Positions 23,576-31,317 of a DNA stretch of 32,691 nucleotides are shown one piece after another. The notes under the pieces were generated by a model, which saw only the letters and a list, made by a program, of their open reading frames with translations, made no database searches and was not told where the DNA came from. This stretch comes from Desulfobacterales bacterium (GTDB taxonomy: Bacteria > Desulfobacterota > Desulfobacteria > Desulfobacterales > JAHEIW01), in assembly GCA_030145015.1 (NCBI GenBank), contig JAQYWI010000046.1, positions 1 to 32,691 on the forward strand, written 5' to 3'. Position 1 is the first letter of the stretch. Each line of letters begins with the position of its first letter. The position numbers and the translations under genes were made by a program.

Positions 23576-24961
23576 ATGAAAAAAATCTTTACCCGTTATG
23601 GAGACGGGACTCCATTGGAAATGAGTGCCAAAGAACTCATGGAAGATCTGGAGAACGGAACTGCGGATGCCGCCGAACGGGGTAATATACCTGCTCTTTC
23701 CAAAGAAGAACTGCAGTATCTGCTCGATGTATTCACATCACCGTACAACTTCGTAAGCGTTGAAAGGGGCAATGAAGTCATTCTCAGCTATGACGCCGGG
23801 ACCCTTAAGATCAGGCGCGTGGGCGTCAACGTTGATCGCATTCAAGCACTGCAGATTTACGAAAAGCTTTTCGGCGCCGATACCATGGAATTGTGTCACA
23901 TCGATTACAGCTTCAAGCCGATCAAGCCGATTGTCACCATGGAACGGCCCATCCTGGAACAGGCCCTGTTATCAACCCATATCCCGTTGTTTTACGGCGC
24001 CATGCCCAACTTAGGTCTCTACAGCCAACCGGACGGCCCGTTTCCCAATCCGGCCGAACTGCTGCCTGAAGGAAAAATTGAAGACGCCCAGGCATCCTAT
24101 GAAGCCACCGTGGAAACTGCCGTCAAAGACATCGTCTATGCCGGCAGCGGCATGCATGAATCCGGCGCCGACGGCATCAACCTCGACACCGTGGGCGCCG
24201 CCGGAGACGCGGATTTCCAGGCTTCCTTGATCGCATCCGAAAAGCTGAAGGAAAAATACCCCGATATCTGCATCGAGCTGGGCATGGCGGGAGAATTTAT
24301 ATTAGGCATGCACAGCGAGCTTGAATATGACGGCGTGCGGCTGGCAGGACTGTATCCGCACGATCAGGTCAAACTGGCCCAAAAAGCAGGGGTCACCATT
24401 TTCGGGCCCGTGGTCAATACCAATACGTCCGAGTCCTGCCCCTGGAATCTTTCGCGCGCGATTACCTTCATGAAAGCGTGCAGTGCGGCGTCCACGATTC
24501 CCATTCATGTGAACATGGGTATGGGGGTCGGTGCCGTGACGGTCAACGATCATCCCCCCATAGACATTGTATCGCGTGCATCCAAGGCCATGGTTGAGAT
24601 TTGTCGCCTGGACGGGTTGTAGGTTGGCGTCGGCGATCCGCTTGGCATGGCCCTAACACATGCGCATGCTTCGGGAATGGGCGGAATGCGAGCTGCCGGA
24701 GATCTGGTCGCTCGCATGCAAATGACCCGCGGCATGAAAATTCAGGAGGCAAAAGCGTATGTGGCCGACAGGTTAGGTCTAGCGGTTTCGGAATTAACCG
24801 ATCCCGTCATCATGACCGAGGTGCGCGAGGATCTTCAGATCGGTGCGGTAACACCACTGCCGGGGTGCGCTAAAGGTATTGAGGCCAAGTTCCGTATTGC
24901 TGAAGTATTGGGAATCGATATCAACTGCGTGCAGCGGTTCAAAGCAAAAACAGCAGGTTAG
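23576..24961 (+). CDS. mtbB: Dimethylamine methyltransferase with in-frame amber (pyrrolysine) codon
   Basis: The frame of 461 residues is broken by TAG at 24620-24622 (residue 349) in the context EICRLDGL-TAG-VGVGDPLGMA. This is the Pyl site of MtbB (about residue 356 in methanogens, total about 467). It starts MKKIFTRYGDGTPLEMSAKE at the ATG at 23576, with GGAGG nearby; the frame is open from 23555, but the conserved N-terminus favours 23576. Other MtbB features are FYGAMPNLGLYSQPDGPFP, TVGAAGDADF, ELGMAGEFILGMH and NMGMGVGAVTV. MtbB moves a methyl group from dimethylamine to a corrinoid protein, producing monomethylamine. No monomethylamine methyltransferase is in the window. The gene ends in TAG, followed by the flavoprotein gene. 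Confidence 0.95.
24620..24622 (+). other. In-frame amber codon read as pyrrolysine (mtbB, residue 349)
   Basis: TAG lies between CRLDGL and VGVGDPLGM, with full MtbB homology continuing for 113 codons in the same frame (GGMRAAGDLVARMQ, DINCVQRF). The second mtbB in this window has TAG at the identical residue. Confidence 0.92.
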
Positions 24962-25046
24962 ATCTCATGCTTGCATCAGTATTTTTGGGGCTGTCGAGAC
25001 GAATTTCGCCATTTACCCAATATTGCAGTTTCCCAAGATCCATTTT

Positions 25047-25078
25047 CCCAATATCCCAACATTCCAACATTCCAATAG
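25047..25078 (+). repeat. Short tandem repeat of an 8-mer before the flavoprotein gene
   Basis: Four consecutive units read CCCAATAT, CCCAACAT, TCCAACAT, TCCAATAG. The unit is degenerate and ends just before the GTAGGAGG ribosome binding region. The 134-bp gap between mtbB and this gene contains nothing else recognisable. Confidence 0.6.
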
Positions 25079-25095
25079 GGGCGTAGGAGGTGAGC

Positions 25096-27540
25096 ATGCG
25101 TGTTAAAATCCCGGGTCAGGCCCAACTCGTCATCATCGGCGGCGGCATCGTCGGCTGCAGCTTAGCCTATCATTTAACCAAACTTGGCTGGAACGACGTC
25201 GTGCTTCTTGAGCGCAAAGAATTAGCTTGCGGTACAACCTGGGCCGCGGCCGGATTGTTAACGCAGCTGCGCCAAAACCAGGAGATGACCAATCTGGCCA
25301 GGTACGGTATCGAATGTTTTTCCGGGCTGGAAGCCGAAACCGGTATGGCCACCGGATTCAGGCAAAACGGGGCTTTGGCGATCTGTCAGACTGAAGATCG
25401 AAAAAAGGAATTGCTGCGTGCGGCGGCAATGGCCCGGGCTTTTAATATCGAAATGCATGCAGTCGACCTAAAAGAAGCGGGGGATTTGGTCCCCGGAATG
25501 CGTACCGATGATCTGGTGGCTGCATTTTATCTTCCGAAAGATGGGGTGACCAATCCGATCGAGACGACCCGGGCGCTGGCCAAAGGCGCCAAAATGGGCG
25601 GCGCCAGAATTTTTGAAAATGTGATGGTTACCGACATCAAAACGGAAAAAGGTGCGGTTTGCGGCGTTACGACCGACCAGGGCGATATCAAATCTGAATA
25701 CGTAGTCAACTGTGCGGGCATGTGGGGCCGTCAAATCGGACAAATGGTTAACGTGAGTATCCCGCTGCATGCCGCCGAACACATGCACGCGGTGACATTG
25801 CCGATCGAGGGTTTAAAAAAGCATTTTCCCACGGTACGCGATTTTGATGGGGAGACCTATTTTAAATCCGAATCCGATGGCATCCTGTTCGGCGGCTTCG
25901 AAGAAGTTTCGAAACCCTGGGGGACGGAAGGCATCCCCAACGATATCATGTATCAAGAGCTCCAGGAGGATTGGGATCAGTTTCAACCCTTTATGGATTG
26001 TGCCCTGAAACGGTTCCCTGCCATGGCAAGCGCCCAGATACGCCACCTGTCGGTTGTACCGGAGAGCTTTACGCCCGACACGGCGTTTATGATTGGCGCC
26101 GCACCGGGGGTCAAAAACTTTTTTGTGGCCTGCGGCATGAATTCGGTGGGTATCCAAAGTTCCGCCGGCATCGGCCGGGCCATGTCGTATTGGATCGATC
26201 AGGGATATCCCACCGAACAGCTCTGGCCGGTCGATGTTAAGCGCTATTTTCCCTGGCAGCAAAACGCCCGTTATTTACGTGATCGCATTGTTGAGGCCGT
26301 CGGCGTTCTTTATCATCACCATTATCCCAATCGACAACGCACCAGCGCCCGGCCGGTGATCTGCTCTCCCATTCATGATCGTTTGGCGGCCAACGGGGCT
26401 GCCTTCAGCCAGAATGCCGGCTGGGAAAGAGCGGATTGGTTCGCACCCCAGGGCGTTGAACCGGTTCATCAGTACACCTGGGGGAAACCGAATTGGTTCG
26501 AATACCAGGGCGAAGAGCATATGGCGGTTCGCGACGGTGTCGGTCTTTATGATTTGACTTCCATGGGCAAGTTTCTGGTTCAGGGTCGGGATGCCGAGCA
26601 GGTCCTGCAAAAGCTTTGCGCGAACGATATCGCCGGGCCCGTTGGAAAAGTCGTCTATACTCCGGTATTGAATCAAAGGGGCGGATTTGAAACCGATGTA
26701 ACGGTGACCCGTTTTTCGGAAGACACCTTTTTCATCGTCACCGCCGCCGCGACAGTGGTGCACGATTATGACCATTTCAAAGGCCTGATACCCGAGGATG
26801 CCCGTACGGCCATAACCGATGCGACCCACGCGTATGCCATGCTGGCGATCATGGGGCCCAAATCCAGAGACTTGCTGCAGGCGTTGACCCCTGCCGATCT
26901 TTCCAACGATGATTTCCCATACGGGACCGCCAAAGAAATCGACGTTGCCTATGCCAGACCCTGGGCAATGCGAATGTCCTATGTGGGCGAACTCGGTTGG
27001 GAATTATATATTCCAACTAATTTTGCGCTGACGGCGTTTGATGCCATCCTTGAGGAGGGGAAAAAAGTCGGATTGCGCCTGGTCGGCATGCAAGCGGTCA
27101 ATTCGCTGCGGCTGGAAACCGGTTATCGCCACTGGGAATCCGATATTACACCGGATGACACACCCTACGAGGCCGGCCTGGGCTTTGGTGTCAAGCTGGA
27201 CAAAGATGACTTTATCGGAAAAACAGCCCTTCTGAACCAAAAGAAAGAAGGGCTAAAGCGCAAACTGGTCATGTTTACTTTGGAAGATCCGAATATCATG
27301 CTTTACGGCAGTGAGCCGATTTACCGGGACGGGGTCTGGATGGAAAACATGACCTCCGGCGCCTACGGCTTCAAACTGGGCTCGGCGGTGGGCATGGGGT
27401 ATGTGAAAAGTGAACAGCAGATCAGCGAGGATTGGATTATCAGCGGCAAATACGAAATCGAAGTTGAAGGTAAAATGATCCCGGCTAAAGTGCACATCCG
27501 ATCTCCGTATGATCCCAAAAACCAAAGGGCTAAAATGTGA
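25096..27540 (+). CDS. FAD-dependent dimethylglycine/sarcosine dehydrogenase-like protein with folate-binding GcvT domain
   Basis: This 814-residue protein has the layout of DMGDH/SARDH. An N-terminal DAO flavin domain has the nucleotide motif GGGIVG (residues 15-20) and TTWAAAGLL. A middle region (about 375-430) follows, then a GcvT/aminomethyltransferase folate domain (from about 450, with YDLTSMGKFLVQG and MSYVGELGWELYI) and a GcvT C-terminal barrel. The His that carries covalent FAD in mammalian DMGDH (STWHAAG) is Ala50 here, so FAD is probably bound non-covalently. The ATG at 25096 has AGGAGG 5 nt upstream. The enzyme class oxidatively demethylates N-methylglycines and passes formaldehyde to tetrahydrofolate. 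Here it would handle dimethylglycine or sarcosine left by betaine demethylation. A decayed mtbB piece follows immediately. Confidence 0.9.
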   Translation: MRVKIPGQAQLVIIGGGIVGCSLAYHLTKLGWNDVVLLERKELACGTTWAAAGLLTQLRQNQEMTNLARYGIECFSGLEAETGMATGFRQNGALAICQTEDRKKELLRAAAMARAFNIEMHAVDLKEAGDLVPGMRTDDLVAAFYLPKDGVTNPIETTRALAKGAKMGGARIFENVMVTDIKTEKGAVCGVTTDQGDIKSEYVVNCAGMWGRQIGQMVNVSIPLHAAEHMHAVTLPIEGLKKHFPTVRDFDGETYFKSESDGILFGGFEEVSKPWGTEGIPNDIMYQELQEDWDQFQPFMDCALKRFPAMASAQIRHLSVVPESFTPDTAFMIGAAPGVKNFFVACGMNSVGIQSSAGIGRAMSYWIDQGYPTEQLWPVDVKRYFPWQQNARYLRDRIVEAVGVLYHHHYPNRQRTSARPVICSPIHDRLAANGAAFSQNAGWERADWFAPQGVEPVHQYTWGKPNWFEYQGEEHMAVRDGVGLYDLTSMGKFLVQGRDAEQVLQKLCANDIAGPVGKVVYTPVLNQRGGFETDVTVTRFSEDTFFIVTAAATVVHDYDHFKGLIPEDARTAITDATHAYAMLAIMGPKSRDLLQALTPADLSNDDFPYGTAKEIDVAYARPWAMRMSYVGELGWELYIPTNFALTAFDAILEEGKKVGLRLVGMQAVNSLRLETGYRHWESDITPDDTPYEAGLGFGVKLDKDDFIGKTALLNQKKEGLKRKLVMFTLEDPNIMLYGSEPIYRDGVWMENMTSGAYGFKLGSAVGMGYVKSEQQISEDWIISGKYEIEVEGKMIPAKVHIRSPYDPKNQRAKM

Positions 27541-27717
27541 ATGCTAAACCGCAAGGCCTCAAAAGCCCATGTAGAACTATGCCGGCTGGCTGGGTTCTAT
27601 GTTGGCGCCGGTGATCCGATCGGGATGCACGCTGCACAAGCAGTCGTCTCGGGGAGCGGAATTGTTGGATCTCGAAATCAACTGCGTCAACATGTTTATG
27701 AAAAGAAAGGACAGCAA
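27541..27717 (+). pseudogene. Decayed mtbB fragment with Tyr codon at the pyrrolysine position
   Basis: Starting right after the flavoprotein stop, one frame reads RKASKAHVELCRLAGF-Tyr-VGAGDPIGM (codons about 27553-27624). This aligns with RASKAMVEICRLDGL-Pyl-VGVGDPLGM of the intact mtbB genes, and TAT stands where they have TAG. After an internal deletion and a frame change, ELLDLEINCVNMFMKRK (about 27656-27706) matches the MtbB C-terminus ALLDIDINCVNRFKQK. The N-terminal three quarters are absent. The second piece is in the same frame as the corrinoid protein gene that follows, without an intervening stop. This is a relic of a former mtbB upstream of the corrinoid gene. A short expressed peptide from it cannot be excluded but is unlikely. 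Confidence 0.82.
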
Positions 27718-27718
27718 A

Positions 27719-28360
27719 ATGAGCGAAAAAATATTTAAGGAAGCGATAGAAGCCATTTTAAAAGGTGATACCGACAAGGCCACCGACGTTGCCAAGCGAG
27801 GATTGGATGAGGGATTGGATCCTTTAGCATTGATGGACCAGGGATTTATCCCCGGAATCAATCAGGTGGGTGATTTATTTGAGACCGGAAGACTGTTTCT
27901 CCCGCAACTGGTTTACTCGGCGATGGCAATGGAAAAAGCTACCGAAATCATCAATGCCGCCATTCCCGAAGAAAAGGCCGCGGTTACCGGAAAGGTGGTC
28001 GTTGGAACCGTTGAGGGCGATGTCCACGATATCGGCAAGACGATTGTCGTATCCCTTTTTAAGGCCAATGGATTTGAAGTCCTTGATCTTGGGCGCGATG
28101 TGCCGATTGAGCGTTTTATTGATGAGGCCGAGAAGTTCGGCGCCAATATTATCGGTTCCAGCACGCTGCTGACCACAACGATGGTGATGCAGAAACAACT
28201 GGAACAGGATTTGAAAAAAGCCGGCTTAAGAGAGAAATATAAAACCATTGTCGGCGGTGCCCCGGTAACCCAGCGCTGGGCAGATCGAATCGGTGCCGAC
28301 GCTTATGCTCAGGATGCCGGCGACGGTGTTAAGAAAATAAAGCAACTGCTGGCCGGATAG
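27719..28360 (+). CDS. mtbC: Methylamine corrinoid protein (MtbC/MttC type), second copy
   Basis: This 213-residue corrinoid protein begins MSEKIFKEAIEAILKGDTDK. It has the helical cap (GDLFETGRLFLPQLVYSAMAM) and the B12-binding domain with D101-V-H103-D-I-G106, GSSTLLTTTM and VGGAPVTQRWADRIGADAYA. His103 should be the cobalt ligand. The frame is open from 27599, but the ATG at 27719 gives the family N-terminus and has AAAGGA 7 nt upstream; the extra upstream part is mtbB relic. It shares the fold and motifs of the corrinoid protein at 18531 but is a distinct paralogue. Position beside the mtbB relic and between two mtbB genes suggests service to dimethylamine, so the symbol is tentative. The stop TAG sits in an 11-base context identical to the mttB Pyl site; readthrough would add Pyl and 11 residues before TGA. 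Confidence 0.9.
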   Translation: MSEKIFKEAIEAILKGDTDKATDVAKRGLDEGLDPLALMDQGFIPGINQVGDLFETGRLFLPQLVYSAMAMEKATEIINAAIPEEKAAVTGKVVVGTVEGDVHDIGKTIVVSLFKANGFEVLDLGRDVPIERFIDEAEKFGANIIGSSTLLTTTMVMQKQLEQDLKKAGLREKYKTIVGGAPVTQRWADRIGADAYAQDAGDGVKKIKQLLAG

Positions 28361-28407
28361 GGCGAATTTGAATCGCATATCGGAACATTATTATGAAAAG
28401 CGGTATA

Positions 28408-28443
28408 AAAGGGGCTCTTTAAGTCTTTCAAATGGGCTCCTTT
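28408..28443 (+). terminator. Possible intrinsic terminator after the second corrinoid gene
   Basis: AAAGGGGCTC (28408-28417) can pair with GGGCTCCTTT (28434-28443) over 10 bp with two G-U pairs around a 16-nt loop, followed by ATTTGTT. The T-run is short, so strength is uncertain. It lies 48 nt after the TAG stop and beyond the back-up TGA at 28394. Confidence 0.45.
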
Positions 28444-28510
28444 ATTTGTTGGTGATCTGATAATTTAAACCCGCACACGATCAAACTTAATGAGGGTGGA
28501 GAACTAGCCG

Positions 28511-29938
28511 ATGCGAATGAAGAGCAGACTGGACGTCATTTCAAAACCGGAAATGCAATGGATTCATGAAGCGTCTCTTAAGATTCTCGCAGAAACCGGT
28601 ATTGTCTTCCATAGCGAAGAGGCCTTGACCATTTGTCGTAATCATGGGGCAAAAGTAAGCGACAAAACCGTTTGCTTCCCTGAAAAACTTGTCAGACAGG
28701 TGCTCGAATCCGCACCTAACACCTTTCGCTGGAAGGCCAGAAACGATGATCAATCAGTGACCGTCGGTGATCCCGATGAAAAACTATTATTACAACCCAA
28801 CGGTGGGCCCGTATTTATCCAGGACCTTGATAATGGACGCCGAATTGCCACCCTACAGGACTTTGCCAATATCATCAAACTATGTCAGGCCAGCAACATT
28901 GTAAGCCTTGTGGGTTCATTTCCGGTCGATCCCGGTGATCTCCACCCGGACCAAAAGCATTTGCACATGATGTACGAGATTCTCAAAAATACGGACAAGC
29001 CGCTGATCGGCTTTGAGACGGATGGGTCAAAGGTCCGGCAAACGCTTGATATGGTCGCAATTGCCATGGGTCAAAAAGATTTTTTGCGTGAACATCATTG
29101 CGTTGGAGTCGCTGCCTGTCCGTTAAGCCCACTATCCTATGAGCCCTCCTCCTGCGCAACAATTATCGAATTCGCCAAACAAAACCAGGTGATTTTCTTC
29201 ACTGCCGCAATTATGGCCGGTTTTTCCGGACCGATCAGCCTGTTTGGAACAACGATTTTGCATAATACCGAAGTTCTGGCCGGAATAACACTCGCGCAGC
29301 TGGTCAACCCCGGTAACCCCGTGGTTTACTCAATTGGTTCGACCGTCGCCAATATGCAAAATGGAAATTTTATTACCGGTTCGCCTGAAATGATGTTGAT
29401 TCATCTGGCTGCGATGCAGATGGGTCTGGAGTATTACCGCTTGCCCACGCGCTCCATGTGCGGAATGACCGACTCAAAAATCATTGACTGTCAGGCCGGA
29501 TACGAAACCATGCAGAACTTAATGGCCGGCATTCTGGGCGGTGCGCACATGATTTTTGAATGTCTGGGGGTATTGGATGCCATCATGACAACATCGTATG
29601 AAAAACTGATGATCGATCTGGAAATCATTAGCCGCGTGATGCGCATCAAGGAAGGGCTCGACGCAACCGACAAAGGAAAGGCATTGGAAAGTATTCAAAA
29701 AATCGGGCATGAATCGGGATACATCAGCCATACGGACACGCTCACGAATTTCCGTAAAAGATGGCAGCCGACGCTGTCTGAGTGGGGAACATATGAGGAC
29801 TGGCAGGCGTCCGGCTCACAGGATGTCGCCGCCCGGGCCAATCGACTATATAAGAAAATCCTGGCAAAAGCACCGCAATCCTTAATCGACCCGGAGGTGG
29901 ATAAAGCCCTTCAGGCGTATATCCGACACGCGGCTTAA
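28511..29938 (+). CDS. MttB-family methyltransferase without pyrrolysine (Met at the Pyl position)
   Basis: This 475-residue MttB homologue has IHEASLKILAETGIVFHSEEA, VCFPEKLVRQVLESAP, FIQDLDNGRRIATLQD, VAACPLSPLSYEPSSC, TTILHNTEVLAGITLAQL, and a C-terminal SGYISHTDTLTNFRKRW. At the catalytic site the aligned sequence is MCG-Met-TDSKIIDCQAGYE, so the Pyl codon position carries Met. Its length is close to that of the divergent homologue at 3063. A GGGTGGAG ribosome binding site lies about 9 nt upstream of the ATG. By analogy with Pyl-less MttB enzymes that demethylate glycine betaine, proline betaine, carnitine or gamma-butyrobetaine, it should act on a quaternary amine, most likely with the corrinoid protein just upstream. 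The substrate is unresolved. Confidence 0.88.
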   Translation: MRMKSRLDVISKPEMQWIHEASLKILAETGIVFHSEEALTICRNHGAKVSDKTVCFPEKLVRQVLESAPNTFRWKARNDDQSVTVGDPDEKLLLQPNGGPVFIQDLDNGRRIATLQDFANIIKLCQASNIVSLVGSFPVDPGDLHPDQKHLHMMYEILKNTDKPLIGFETDGSKVRQTLDMVAIAMGQKDFLREHHCVGVAACPLSPLSYEPSSCATIIEFAKQNQVIFFTAAIMAGFSGPISLFGTTILHNTEVLAGITLAQLVNPGNPVVYSIGSTVANMQNGNFITGSPEMMLIHLAAMQMGLEYYRLPTRSMCGMTDSKIIDCQAGYETMQNLMAGILGGAHMIFECLGVLDAIMTTSYEKLMIDLEIISRVMRIKEGLDATDKGKALESIQKIGHESGYISHTDTLTNFRKRWQPTLSEWGTYEDWQASGSQDVAARANRLYKKILAKAPQSLIDPEVDKALQAYIRHAA

Positions 29939-30064
29939 ATTATATATACGGCGCTGAGGGTCGACGCCTATACCGATACGTTACGCGGATAAACAATTCG
30001 CTTAAAAATTCCTTCGGAAAATGACAACTCCTACCTGAATTTTGCACGAGTCGGAGGCTTTCAT

Positions 30065-30145
30065 ATGCAAACAGAGCCCCTTAGTGTCATAAAATTAGAC
30101 GCTTCATCCCGCGAAGCGGGGCAAGATTCAGGTACTAATTCATGA
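30065..30145 (+). CDS. Possible 26-codon leader frame before the dehydrogenase gene
   Basis: An ATG at 30065 with GGAGG 7 nt upstream opens 26 codons ending in TGA, 12 nt before the next gene start at 30158. The frame contains the GC-rich hairpin CCCGCGAAGCGGG (30108-30120), which resembles other intergenic hairpins in this window. This suggests repeat DNA read by chance. It is recorded because a translated leader with a hairpin could attenuate the downstream gene; evidence is weak. Confidence 0.2.
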   Translation: MQTEPLSVIKLDASSREAGQDSGTNS

Positions 30146-30157
30146 TGGAGGCTTAGC

Positions 30158-31243
30158 ATGCAATCTTATCATATTGCCTTTATTCCTGGTGATGGTGTCG
30201 GAACGGAGGTCTCTGAAGAGGCCATTAAAATTTTAGCTGCCACAGCGGATAAGTATGGCTTTCAGCTAAAAACCGAAACTTTTGGGTGGGGCTGCGACTA
30301 TTATCTGCAGCGCGGCCGGATGATGCCGGATGACATGCTGGAGAAACTCAAAGCGTTTGATGCTATTTTTTTAGGATGCATCGGAGATACCAATAAAGTC
30401 CCCGACCATATCTCCTTGACTCTTTTGCTGAGCATCCGCAAAGGATTCGACCAGTATGTCAACCTGCGCCCCATCAAGCTGTATCCCGGTGTGGATACAG
30501 CCCTGAAAAATGCGTCACCATCGACGGTGGATATGGCGGTTGTCAGGGAAAACACCGAGGGCGAATATTCGGCCAGCGGCGGCTTTTACAAACTGGGAAC
30601 ACCGGACGGTGCTGCCATCCAGACAGCCATATTCACCCAGAAAGGCTGCGAGCGGGTGATGCGCTATGCGTTTGAACTGGCACGTAAGCGCAAAAAGCTG
30701 GGGGATTCACCTGCCGGAATAGTGACCAATTGCACCAAATCCAATGCCTTGAATTATTCAATGGTTTTCTGGGATAAGGTATTTGATCAGGTCGCACAGG
30801 ACTACCCGGACATTAAAACAGACATGGCGCTGGTGGATGCGCTGACCATGTGGCTGGTTAAAAATCCCGAAGTTTTTGATGTTATCGTGGCATCGAACTT
30901 GTTCGGGGATATCATTACGGACCTGGGCGCCATGCTTCAAGGCGGCATGGGGTTTGCCGCCGGGGCAAATATTAATCCGGAAAAAACATACCCTTCGATG
31001 TTCGAGCCGATTCACGGCTCGGCACCTAAATATGCCGGCAAAGGAATTGTTAATCCCGTAGCCGCGATTGAGTCGATCCGAATGATGACAGAACATCTGG
31101 GTGAAACAGAGGCCGGCAAAGACATCGAGGCCGCCTTAAAGCATGTATTGCAAAATGGCGATGTCAAAACCCGGGACATGGGCGGCAGGCATTCCACTGC
31201 AGAAATGGGGGATGCCGTAAAGAAAGCAATTCTAGGTTTATAA
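30158..31243 (+). CDS. NAD-dependent hydroxyacid dehydrogenase, isocitrate/isopropylmalate/tartrate dehydrogenase family
   Basis: This 361-residue beta-decarboxylating dehydrogenase has the start IAFIPGDGVGTEV, the substrate-binding arginines R94 and R104 (SIRKGFDQYVNLRP) and R130 (VRENTEGEYS), catalytic K194 (NCTKSNAL), and the metal-binding aspartates D227, D251 and D255 (NLFGDIITDLGAM). The NAD-binding FEPIHGSAPKYAG lies at 282-294. The motif RKGFDQYVNLRPI and the length favour tartrate or D-malate dehydrogenase, or isopropylmalate dehydrogenase, over isocitrate dehydrogenase. GGAGG lies upstream of the ATG. No leucine biosynthesis genes are near, so a catabolic role is likely, possibly on malate-like carbon left after carnitine-type substrates lose trimethylamine. 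This is inference from context. Confidence 0.88.
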   Translation: MQSYHIAFIPGDGVGTEVSEEAIKILAATADKYGFQLKTETFGWGCDYYLQRGRMMPDDMLEKLKAFDAIFLGCIGDTNKVPDHISLTLLLSIRKGFDQYVNLRPIKLYPGVDTALKNASPSTVDMAVVRENTEGEYSASGGFYKLGTPDGAAIQTAIFTQKGCERVMRYAFELARKRKKLGDSPAGIVTNCTKSNALNYSMVFWDKVFDQVAQDYPDIKTDMALVDALTMWLVKNPEVFDVIVASNLFGDIITDLGAMLQGGMGFAAGANINPEKTYPSMFEPIHGSAPKYAGKGIVNPVAAIESIRMMTEHLGETEAGKDIEAALKHVLQNGDVKTRDMGGRHSTAEMGDAVKKAILGL

Positions 31244-31317
31244 TTTTGTAGTCTATGCTTTTTTCGTTTTACAACAGAAACATAATATAAAAACTTTTAC
31301 AGAGCAAGGAGGTTGTC

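Noticed and set aside
25813..26262. 149-codon minus-strand frame inside the flavoprotein gene
   Set aside because: It lies wholly antisense to a well-supported enzyme domain and shows no motif or ribosome binding site of its own.
30065..30145. Conserved small protein before the dehydrogenase gene
   Set aside because: Kept only as a low-confidence feature because the frame contains a GC-rich repeat-type hairpin likely read by chance.
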